Source: Barthelona sp. PAP020 (taxonomy: Eukaryota; Metamonada: BaSk clade). Taken from it: a stretch of 21,358 nt of DNA. A model generated the notes under the pieces. The model made no database searches. It was not told the DNA's origin and saw only the letters and a program-made list of their open reading frames with translations. A program made the position numbers and the translations under genes. Shown here in pieces: positions 1 to 11,000 of the stretch; position 1 is the first letter of the stretch, and every line of letters begins with the position of its first letter. The stretch spans positions 1 to 21,358 of the forward strand of contig JARQWU010000183.1 of assembly GCA_040182905.1 (NCBI GenBank), written 5' to 3'.

Positions 1-1
1 G

Positions 2-97
2 CATGTGAGTGAAGATTCTGTCAGAATGTACACTGAATTTCCTCAAAAAACAATTTTTACTTCATTAATTCATCCCATTGATCCTCTTGCGGTTTAA
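2..97 (+). CDS. 3' end of an unidentified protein (partial at window edge)
   Basis: Frame 2 is open from the first bases to a TAA at 95-97 and gives 31 residues ending IHPIDPLAV. The peptide is mixed in composition (SEDSVRMYTEF...), unlike the hydrophobic or Lys/Asn/Phe-rich translations of non-coding DNA here, and the next gene starts 63 bp further on, which suits the compact layout. A TAAA lies 13 nt after the stop (111-114). I do not recognise the family. The alternative is a chance open frame, since 31 codons is short. Confidence 0.5.
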   Translation, partial: HVSEDSVRMYTEFPQKTIFTSLIHPIDPLAV

Positions 98-160
98 GTG
101 TTTGCAATTGTAAAGCTTGGTAGATTTTTTTTTTTGTATTTTCTTCCGTATATTGTCAAA

Positions 161-994
161 ATGTTACAACCTATTGGTTCAGAAATGTTTAGAAAAACGA
201 AATTTCCAATAATTTTTTTATTATTATTTCTTTTGTCAATATTTTTTTCAATATGTTTTTATTATTTAAGTTTTGACACAAATTCAAAGGATTCTTTTAT
301 TTTGATATCATTTATTGTGTATGTGTTCAGTAATTTATTATATTCGCTCCTTAATTTCCCACAAATTTTTGGTTCCACCAATTTTACTGGTTTTCATAAT
401 TGTATTATATTGTTTGGTTTGCAATGTTTATCAATTTTTTACTTTTTAAGGGGTGTTATTGATGAAACATATCATTTTTTCAACATTATTTCTTTTGTTG
501 TTTGTTATTTGTTGTGGATTGTAAATATCAGCTTTTTAAATGAAGAATATGCAGTTACTTCGAGAAGAATACCCAATAGAGGTTTGGCTTTTTTGGTATT
601 TATTCACAGTTTGAATATTATGGAACTTGTCTTGAAAGCTTTTTGTTTATCAAAAGGCGCTTATACAAATGAAGAAATTAAGATACTGTTTTTGTTCAAT
701 ATTATTTTTGTGCTGGTGTTTTGTCTATGGCTTTGGTCAATTCAGATATACGAAACAGGGAATGTTCCCAATTATTTATTAATTTTATTTGTTCTTTGTC
801 CTATTGTACAAACTATTCTTTCTTATATGTCACCTGTGGGCAAAGTCTATAACAATCTCACAATCATTCTTAGTCTTCACTTGGTTGCTTTTGCAATTAC
901 TTTTGCGGTTGGTTTCTTTATTTTAATGGTCATTCTTTCTTTTTTGACTTTCTGTTACATGCGAAGAAACAGTGAGAATAATTATTACATATGA
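161..994 (+). CDS. Polytopic membrane protein, unknown function
   Basis: An ATG at 161 opens 277 residues ending at TGA 992-994. The frame stays open upstream to about 98 but has no earlier ATG, so 161 is the likely start. Hydrophobic segments at roughly residues 15-37, 46-64, 78-97, 106-127, 141-163, 174-196, 203-222 and 232-266 suggest eight transmembrane helices. Short polar links lie between them, including a basic one (SRRIPNRG, 134-141), and the tail is polar and probably cytosolic (RRNSENNYYI). No cleavable signal peptide, catalytic motif or transporter signature is visible. It is likely an integral membrane protein of the secretory pathway or plasma membrane. I cannot assign a family or substrate. 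Confidence 0.7.
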   Translation: MLQPIGSEMFRKTKFPIIFLLLFLLSIFFSICFYYLSFDTNSKDSFILISFIVYVFSNLLYSLLNFPQIFGSTNFTGFHNCIILFGLQCLSIFYFLRGVIDETYHFFNIISFVVCYLLWIVNISFLNEEYAVTSRRIPNRGLAFLVFIHSLNIMELVLKAFCLSKGAYTNEEIKILFLFNIIFVLVFCLWLWSIQIYETGNVPNYLLILFVLCPIVQTILSYMSPVGKVYNNLTIILSLHLVAFAITFAVGFFILMVILSFLTFCYMRRNSENNYYI

Positions 995-1189
995 TTTATT
1001 TAAATTACCACGCAATATCATATTTAACGGCAAATGATTTAAAGTCATTGTAAATTGTTTTTTAGTCTTTTTTTTTTTTTTTTTGAACATAATTGTTGTG
1101 TAAAAGAATGAATGAATCTGTTCAATATACGATAATGTTTATTTATGTTTGTTTTTTGAATTTAAGTGATAGAAAGGAAGTAAATATTT

Positions 1190-1196
1190 TCACTTC
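1190..1196 (+). promoter_or_regulatory. Candidate initiator (TCACTTC) of the Rab gene
   Basis: TCACTTC after a T-rich stretch fits the TCA-Py-(T/A) initiator known from Trichomonas. The A at 1192 would be the start site, 31 nt before the ATG at 1223. A T-run of 17 (1068-1084) and an imperfect palindrome around TTTAAA (1033-1049) lie further upstream in the same 228-bp spacer. Confidence 0.4.
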
Positions 1197-1222
1197 AAAA
1201 AATCTTTTCCAATACTCTTGAT

Positions 1223-1825
1223 ATGAAAACAAAAACAGTTTTTAAGGTTGTCTTGGTTGGTGCAGCTAGTGTTGGAAAAACATCATTAATGAATAGATTT
1301 TTGAGAAATCAATTTGTTGAAAAAATTCCACAAACAATCGGTGTTAATCATGGATCTACTTATTTAGTCATATCAGATAGGAATGTTAGAATGCAAATTT
1401 GGGATTGTGCAGGAAGTGAACGATTTCGTTCGATTGCTCGTGTGTATTTCAGAGATACACATGGTGTGATTATTGTATATAACGTTAATGATCCAACCTC
1501 ATTTGAAGCTGTTTCTTCAGTTTTGGAGGAAGTACGAAATATTTGCAATTCGAATTGTGTTGTGTTTTTGGTTGGCAATCAAAAAGATAACAATGATGAA
1601 CCTATTGTGTCCACACAAAGAGCAAAGTTATTTGCTGAGGAAAAGGGGCTGGTTTTTATGGAAACTTCTGCTGCTACGGGAAAAAATGTTCATGATTTGT
1701 TTGAAAGTGTTGCTCTTGATATTTATAAAAAAACGATAAATGGTGATTTAAAGCCCTTTTCAATGCCAAGCGGTGTTGAATCCGAAATAATTGAAGAAGA
1801 AGCTTCGAAAGGATGTTCATGTTGA
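1223..1825 (+). CDS. Rab-like small GTPase with altered G3 and G4 motifs
   Basis: The 200-residue product has the length and order of a Rab GTPase, a switch that directs vesicle tethering and fusion on membranes. P-loop GAASVGKTS is at 13-21, the switch I Thr in TIG at 38-40, G3 WDCAGSE at 60-66, RabF-like RFRSI after it, G4 GNQKD at 118-122 and G5 ETSA at 147-150. The C-terminus is KGCSC, a CXC double-prenylation signal, preceded by an unusually acidic tail (EIIEEEAS). Two departures stand out. The catalytic Gln of AGQE is Ser65, as in mammalian Rab24, which predicts slow GTP hydrolysis. The Lys of NKxD is Gln120, which may weaken guanine binding. The subfamily cannot be assigned by eye. The start follows a candidate initiator by 31 nt. 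Confidence 0.93.
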   Translation: MKTKTVFKVVLVGAASVGKTSLMNRFLRNQFVEKIPQTIGVNHGSTYLVISDRNVRMQIWDCAGSERFRSIARVYFRDTHGVIIVYNVNDPTSFEAVSSVLEEVRNICNSNCVVFLVGNQKDNNDEPIVSTQRAKLFAEEKGLVFMETSAATGKNVHDLFESVALDIYKKTINGDLKPFSMPSGVESEIIEEEASKGCSC

Positions 1826-2051
1826 AAATTGTTATATAGTCTTTGGTAAAATTGTTGTTTTATTTTTTTTACAGAAATTGGCAATGTTACTGTTTTGCTT
1901 TAACTGTTTGTTAAAGAAAATTTGGAAGTGGTTTGTTGAAATTTTCTTGGATATTTTAAAAAACAAAAAAGAATTTTCTTTTTTAAATATTTACAAAAAA
2001 AACAATTGAAAAAGAAATCAATCTTTGATGATTCACTTTTAGCATGAAAAC

Positions 2052-5000
2052 TTATTGCAACTCAAGTCTCACACAATTATCCACTGCAAACAGAACTTTA
2101 CGGCGTAATTCTTCTTTTGAAGAATAAGCAGGAAGATTTAAAGAAAAGAAACATGTGCTTGCCGTGGGTAAATCATTTGAGTAATCTTTCATCACAATTC
2201 TGAAACTAACTTGACCTTTTGAAGGTAACCTTGATCTGGCATATGTAAATCTAATGAAATTAGAACGTTGTTGAGGTGTACACTCTCTAAGAACTTCAAA
2301 TAACCATTTAATAGCGGGAATTCTCATAGGATCGCTTGCTAAATGATGATTAGCAACATATAACAAAGACTCTAATTTGTCAACATCATAATCTGCTTCA
2401 CCACTATACAAGATTTCTAACTCCTGAGGAGTCATTAAAAAAATAGATCCTGCTGGTAATACTGTTGTAAAACCTCTTTGAATAGCATTAATTGCCTCAC
2501 TAAATTGCGAAAAGTATGTAGCTGTCACCTTTTCAAAAAATTCAATTCTGTTTTTAAAGGTGAGCTTTTTGTTTGAACCATCTTCCACAATTTCACATGT
2601 TGAACCGTCAATTCTTGAGTATGTCATATATTTACCCAAAACTATTTCTTCAAACATCTCTTGGGTTAATTCCTTATCGTTTGGTCCTACGTTTGTATCA
2701 ATATAATGGAGAATTTGATATAGACTCAGATCTATATCCTTTATCTCATGGTAAGTGACTTTTGTGCCTGTTAATAGCTTCCAGAATAAAGAACAAAAAA
2801 CGAAGTCCAATAAATGATTGGTGAACCTTATTGATGCCAACAACATTCCTATTGCTTCAAAATCATTGGTATTCTTGTAAGCTGGATTGATCATTATTTT
2901 ACCTTCCTTATCAACACCTAAACGAGCATTTGGAGTACGTATCAAAGGTTGAGATAAGTCGTCATTGGACCATTCTTTACAGAGATTTGAAATTACATCA
3001 CTATAAGGACCACCAGCATCAACACCTTCTTCTTCAAAAAATTTAACGACAAATGGTCGATTAACATATCTCCAATGATCAACCTTAATACGTCTTGCAA
3101 TACCAAAGAAATGATGCCCGTAATTACCCTGAGTACGGTTAAGTTGCATTCTAGCACGCTTATTATTAGGTATGCCTTCAGTAACGATGTAATGTTTGAT
3201 TTGGTTGGATAAAAGAGCTTGTTTGACATTACTGGATAATACATCACGTAAATCAAACAACAAAGAGGCAATGTTATTCTCTTTAGCACTATTTTCATAT
3301 TTAGAAGCTGCAGCAGCCAATTTTTCAAATTCAGAAGTACTGATAAAAACACTCAATACAGTACTGACATAATCAATATGCAAAGCAACTTCTAACCAGT
3401 TCTGTAATGTTTCTGTTGAGTAAGTTGAAAACATTGGGAAATAACGGTGCATATCATTATCACCCAACACAATTCTCTTGGGTCTCAAAGAATGTGCCAC
3501 GGTAGAAACATCAACTCTGTAACTACTTACGCTTTCCCTATTGCAAGGTCTAAATCTCCTTGGATGATAGTCTTCCTTGAAAACAATATTATGCAAACAA
3601 CAAGAATTATCTTCACCAAATCTGTATAAACCAAGAAGGAAATCACGACTGATAGACTCATTTTGCAAAAAGTACTGATAATCGTCACATATTTGCTGGA
3701 AATTTGCATCTTGATATAATTGATTGAACTTGTTTTCGACAATCTGTAAATCTGGAGTTGGGTCATTGATTAAAGGAATAGCATAGATTCTCAAACCCCA
3801 TCCATTTTTAAAGCTATCAGATCTAAACCTGAAATCAACGGCAGAATGATTCACAACTAAAACATTGGGAAACTTATTCCCTGCATAGGAAAAGAGATTG
3901 GTGCTTCCACTTCTCAGTTCAAAAACATGACTGCTGCTGGAATTGTTGGGGGTAACATGCGTGCTACATTGCTCATCAAAGATCAACAAGATACCATTAC
4001 AATTAGAAAAGGAGATAGTTCCTTCGTACAGCAAATTATTTTCATAATTGTGACTTGTTTCGATCACTAAATAATCTCTCATAATGGGATGATACGATTG
4101 TTCATATATTTGAAGAATTGTTTGATGGTCCAATTTTTTATCAATAGACAATTTCTTCAAGGACAAATGCAAGGATGACATCATTTCAAAGAAGATAGTC
4201 TGGAAACTACCACTTATCTTACTGCCTAGAATATTTAACATGGAGTATTGACTCAAAATACTCTCAAACAGGTTAGATTTAATCTTGGGAATGAAGATAT
4301 TGTCTTTTTGAGCAAAGAAATCTTTGACAAAGTAAATAAGTTTATCTTTCAGGTTACTTTCAAGGGTTTGTTTGACTTTAATAATACTTTGATTGTTAGT
4401 CATTTCAAACCTCAAATCAGGAGGTATCTCTTCAGGAAATAGATTTCTGAGTTTAAGATTTGTGATGATTTGGAAAATCTTTTGTTTTAATGAATCAATA
4501 ACAGGCAAACAAATAGAATTACGTGCATTAATAATCATCAATTGATTGAAGATCTTTGTCAATATGGTGTTAAAGAATAGATCCATTGGCTTATTCAATA
4601 TTTCCCTTGGTTTGACATTGGATACTCTTTTCAAATAAGAATCACAAAAACACTCTAAAATGAACAAACCAAACTCAAAATCATAAGTATGTGATACATC
4701 CGCAGCAATTGGGAAAATAATAGCTTCAAAACCCCATGGTTTTGCAGCATCTCTGTTAGGATCCCCTGGAATGAACGACACTCTAAAATTGGGAGATGGT
4801 ATGTACAATTGAGGGAAATGATCACCCCAACAATATGCAAAAGGAATCAAATTATTTTGCTCATCAAATAGTTCAACACAAAAACAATCTTTTTCACTCA
4901 GTGTTTTACATCTGGGATCGAATCGTATCACATAACTAGAAATATTTCCTTTCACATTGTTGAATGAAGCAGGAGAAAAATTGGAACTCATTTGTCTATT

Positions 5001-8000
5001 GGCTTCATATGGATGCTTTGAGTGTAAAGCAATTCCAGAAGGAAATGCTGGATTTTGATGTTTGAAGATGTTCTGTAACGTAGAACTCAATCCTTTTAAC
5101 AATCTGAAATCATTAGAGGGTAAGATGTAATTATACACCAAATCTTTAAAGGCGTCTAATGAAGTTTTCGAGGTGTACAAACTGAGATTTCCATTATACC
5201 TGGATTGCCAATACCTTCCCATTGACTTTGGGAAAAAATATGATGGTTTCAAGACGCAAGCCATGCGATCAGTGAATAAATGAAGTAACATACCAATGAA
5301 ACGATATCTGTCACTGAAAATATTTAAATATTTGGAGACCAAATGTTTTCTTGATATTGTCTCTTGTTTAATTATATTGGGAAATTGTGCTAAAAATTGT
5401 GTCCATATTGATTTGGCTAAAGTGATACTGACTGAACCTAAATATAGCATAAAATCATCAGTTAATTCATGATAATTAAAGTATGTGCTTAATTCATGCT
5501 TTGGTCTATCATGAACTCTGAATAAATCATCCTCAAACTTGAAAAAGCCCCATTCAGTGTATTGATGTATTTGCAAACAACTATACTGCTTATTAGTATC
5601 TTTAATGGTCATGATCACCCTACCACGCATATCTTCATCGAGATCCAAAAACTCAGCATCCTTGAATGTCTCTAACATCATTTCACTTGTTTCAGGATTT
5701 GCTAATTCAATCCTATACATACTGTTTTCAATTTTTTGTCTTAAAATACCATATAAACCGTGATAACAGTAAGCATTTGAGGTGAATTGATGCAAATTCA
5801 TCAGAGATTTAGAATATATCAAATTTTTATCAATAGCCACAGAGCGGTTTATTTTGATATTACCCTTTGTAGGTTTTTCAGGACGGTTTAACATTAATTG
5901 ATCATCAATAAAGACTTCCTTGCTTCTTATACGAGAAACAAATTCAGGATTTCCAGAATCACTGTAAGGCTCAGCTAATAAAGCACGATCACCCGATCTT
6001 AACAAGAAATTTTCCCAACTAGAAGTGGCAAGACGAAAACGATTAACAGCATTGGTTTGTTGATGGGCTTCAGCGTGGGAAATACCTTTAAATAATGCAT
6101 GAATACCTATATGACGAGATAATTGGAAAATAACGTTCCATAAAGACTTATACTTCTTATTTTCATTCGAAAACAACGTGTTAGCAACTTCATTGTCAAA
6201 CTTTCCAATGTTTACCAAAAAATTGTTCAAAAAGTTTAATCCAATGTGTCTCAAAGTCAACAATTGTAATAATAAATGTTTTTGATAGTTCATTAGAGGT
6301 AACTTTAAGACTTTGTTCTCACCATAATAGTAGTTTTTGACATAATCAATTTGACTTATTTTAGAAGCAGGAGGTGAAAAGAAACTGTCAAACCCATTAA
6401 CATTTTGACAAATATTTGTCAAAATGTCAAAAATTCTGAATCTTTCCAGTTCAACAATACCCAATTCAAACTTGGGTGATTCCATAGTTGATACAATCAT
6501 AAATTTTTCAACGTCAATAATTTCATCTGATGACCAATTATTTGATTTGATGCTAGCTTTTTTAATAATAGATGCTTTCATACAACAATCATATGCTAAA
6601 ACAATCCCTTCCTCATAATGATGGTTATATAAATAATCAAGGTCATTCTCTTTCACTTGATAAATAATAGTATCTCCAACACTTGGTTCAAAAGACGATT
6701 CTGTTAGTATTTGAAATACGACGATGAATCTACACAGATTTGCATCATTGATTCGTAAAGTCAATTCAGAAATATCATTTTCATTGCTATAACGATCTAA
6801 CCCAATGATTTTCTTCAAAAAATCATGAATGTTCAATTCGTCAAAGGTTTGCTGTTCATTATTGAATTTTGTTTTGTAAATATTCCAAAACTCTAAATAA
6901 AAATGATCACTAATGACATTTTGAACTTCTTCAATCAAAGAAATATCCAAAATTTGTTGAAATTTCTTTGTTAAGATTTGATCCACATTTTGATTCTTTA
7001 ATTCACTGTTAGAAACATGCACATGATAAAACAAAGCCTTTAAAAGTCTAACTGCACATTTAGTTAATGATTTGAAATAACTTTGTGCTAAAACAACACT
7101 ATATTCATAGTTATTTCTATTTTTATTCATTTTAAACAATGGTAAGAAAGAGAAAAGAACTTTCTCATCATCATTTGCTGGAATTCTTGCAAAATCAATA
7201 TCCAAAGGTGAATTATACATGGTACAACCATAATCTAACAACAAATCAATAATATTTTCAAATTCTGCAATTTCACAACTATATTTTAACAGTATGATGT
7301 TTAAATTTCTAAATGCCGTACGTTGAATAGACGGAGAACTGGCGCTCAATAACAATAAATGTACCCAAATCATTTCTTTAGTAATTACAGGTTTAGTCAC
7401 TGAAACAATTGAAGAAAACGTTTGTAAAAAGTGTAATGTTGATTTAGAAAAGGTTATGGCACAAACTGATCTGTTCTTAATCATACTTGTCATTTCTAAG
7501 GATTCAACATCACTTTTAATTTTATTTATCTCAAAAGATTCAGATAAATAATTTCTGAAGATATTTAAACTGGTACATTGTTGATTTAATTGCAGAATAT
7601 TGGCACAAACAGTTAACAAATCATTCATAACCAAATCAATACATATTGATGTCATATCTGGTTGTAAAATACATGTAGTAGCCAAAGTAGCTTTCAAATG
7701 ACTGTGCAATAGGTCCAAAATACCATTATAGTCTTTATATTTCTTCTTCCATAACTCTAATTCTTCATAATATTTCTTCAATTCTTCTTGAGCTTGTTTA
7801 ATATATTTTGGATGGTTGGTTTGCTCCAATTGAATCAAACGACTTGGATCCATTGTAGGCATTTCTTTATCAACTGAATATAAGGTGATTAAAGAATTGA
7901 TGATTGAAACAACGTTAATTTCATCTGAAAATAAAAATTTAGTTGTTTCCCCAAAAATACTAGGTAACAAGATCGGCAAACTATTAACAACAATAGCTGT

Positions 8001-11000
8001 ATGACCTTTATCAAGTAAAGAGATATTTCTCAAAACATTTGAAACATTCTTGATCAACTCAAATAATATTTCTTCCAACTGATGTTTTGAATGTTGATTT
8101 AAACTTAGGCCATAGCTTAAGTCATAATTTAAACAATTTTCAATCAAATTTGAAGGTAATATCCAACGATCTAATAAAGTCGGAAATAATTGTGGAGTAT
8201 TTGGAAACATTGCTTTTCCCTTAAGATTTAATCGACTAAATGTTCTAGATAACATGGTTAATACTTGAATTAAATCTCCTTCTACCTTATTAGTCTCATT
8301 TTCCAATAACAATTGATTATAAATCAATAATCCTGAAATTCTACCATCAAAACAATTGGAAATTTCAGCAAAATACTTTTCAATTACATCAAAATTTAAA
8401 GTAAAATCATTAATCATGCTAAAAATTTGATCAAACAAAATCAACACATTACCCAATTGAATTTCAATCTGTTGGAATTCAAAAAATTTGGAAAACTTTT
8501 GCACTTCTAAAACTTGATCAAATAAGGTGGTTGTTATATCCATACTCTCAGAAAATCCAACACTATCTCCAAAACAATCACATTGATAAATATATTGTAC
8601 CTTCTTTTGTAATTCAGCAATCAAATCAATCAAAATTTCTTTTGGTTTACGCTTTAAAGTGTCGTTTTGCTTCAAATGAGCTAAATTAGGTACAAAATTA
8701 TCAACCAAACTATCAATACAACATAGAATCAGATTAAAAATACTGTTCTTCAAAGTAGGGTTTTTGATATCAAAGAATTCCTCAATGTTATTGAACAAAT
8801 GTAAAGGACTATTTGAATCAGAAGGTAAATGATAAATAAATAACAGAAAACCACTTAATTTCATCAAAAAAAAGGCAAATTGTTCAGTTTTTTTCAATTG
8901 AATCTTAGGTTGAAATTCCGTATCCAAATATTTACAAATGTTGACAAATAACGAAAAATTTAAATTTGAACTGTGTTTTTCTTTCACAATATTTAAACCA
9001 TCTTTTAACTGAATCTTTTGATCATTTAAATAAAGCTCAAAAAATTCTTCTAATAATTGAAACATAAAAGGTAAATTTTTAAAAGAATTGTGTTTTATCA
9101 TTGGAGAATTTTTGGAATTCTCAACTCTAAAAACAGGTGATAAATGTACTTCCTGTAATGGTACATTGTCAATTTGTACTGAAGCAATTTCACAAATCAA
9201 ATCTGTAATCAAACGAATTTGATGATTCATCTTTGAAGGGAAGACCTTATCATCATTATTCTTTGTACCAAACCCTTTAATTTCAATATTAATTTGACCT
9301 CTTTTAAATTTTGAATTGGATGGATTACTTACAAATTTTATCAAAAAATGAGATTGAGCAAAAGTTAGAATTTCAGGAAATTCACCATTTTCAAATCGTT
9401 TTAATTCATAACCATCAACATAGATTGAGATATAATCTCGATTTTGAATTTCACAATCATTGAATTTCAATTCAAAGTAATCAACGTCAACATTAGAATA
9501 TTCTTTTTCATAAGTAACATCTTGTTTATAAGTATTTTCTTTGCTTCTTCTGTTTTTGAAAGAATTTGGCAATTGAAATTTTTCAGACAAAGTTTCAATA
9601 ATTTTATTAGTTTCAAAAATATTATTATTGTTTTCAGGTAAACAATTCAGATCAAAAGCGCCTTCATTGTAATAATTTTGTTGTTGATAGATCAAAACTT
9701 TTTTCAAAAGAAACAATGTTCCAGCAAAAGGATTTAAAATTTCTGGGAAATTTTTCAAAACAATTTCAAAATTCAAATGTTTTAAAAACAACAAAATTCT
9801 GAGAAAATGTTGATGAAAAACTTGATAAATTCGTTTTAAATTATTTTTTGATTGATTTTCTCTAGCAAAAGCATCTTCAGCAAATTTATTTGAATAAAAA
9901 TCAAAAATCTTGAAAATAAATAATAAACAACGTTTTAACATGATTAAGTCAATTTGTTCATTATCATGATTTCTTAAATTAGAAAATTGTTCAAATAATT
10001 GTCTGAATATTATAGATTCAATGATTGGATCATCCATTCTATCAAATAAAGAAGGTAAATAATTATCTGGTAAATCTGTAATCATTTGACTAAAATGATT
10101 AGGAAATTGTAACATTAAAGAAGATAAACTATCAGAAAAAGGTCTATATTTTGAATCAAAACATTTTTTCACTAAATCACATGTTAATTCAGTTAATTTT
10201 GTATTAATTAAAAAAACAGGAAAACAATTACCTAAAACTAAGATTAATTGATTGAAAATAGAATTTCTTAACAAAATTTTTTTCTTTTTTTCTTCTTCTT
10301 CAATATTGTCATCAAAGTTAAAATTTATCAATTCAAGATAAATTTTAATAATTTTAGCAATTATATCAAAACTATTTGAATGAAATGATCTTTTAGCAGC
10401 AGCAAAAAAATATATACTCTTACAAAAATATTCATTGATTAGTAAAAATCGTTTTAAATACTGAATATCATTGAAATCTTTGGTAAATATCAAAGAATAT
10501 AAAGCTAAATAATCATCACAATAAGTTACAGATAACAATCGAAATTTATTATCAATATATACGCAAGGCTCTAATAATAGGCTATAAGGTTGTTCATATA
10601 AGCTTAAATTCATAGAATATAACAATTGAATATCTAACTTCATCTCTGTTGATTTAAATTCTTCTTCATTGATTAAGGAAGATACATAATAATCTAACGA
10701 ACTTAAACAAAGAATATTCGTTGAACTTTCAACTTGTATCAACAAAGGAATACCAACCAAAGTATCATTGCGTACACAAGGAATTCTAATAGTCAAATTT
10801 TCAATATCTAACATGATAAAATGTGTGGAACCAATTATTGAAACCAAATTTCCATTCAGTTTATTTATTGATGTCACAATTAAAGGAGAAAAAGCTTTTA
10901 ATATTGTATCATTCATTTCAAAATTGTTAGTTGGTGAATTGAGCGAATACTGTAATCTCATGGATTTGTTGACAACTAAAACTATCTCAAATTTTTCAGT

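Noticed and set aside
98-160. Possible N-terminal extension of the first membrane protein (from GTG at 98).
   Set aside because: No ATG occurs in the extension. A eukaryotic start at ATG 161 is more likely, and the T-run coding for Phe looks like spacer DNA.
2032-2127. Initiator-like TTCACTTTTAGC followed by ATG at 2044 and 27 codons on the plus strand.
   Set aside because: It is very short and antisense to the conserved HECT C-terminus. The TCA is better explained by chance in the convergent spacer.
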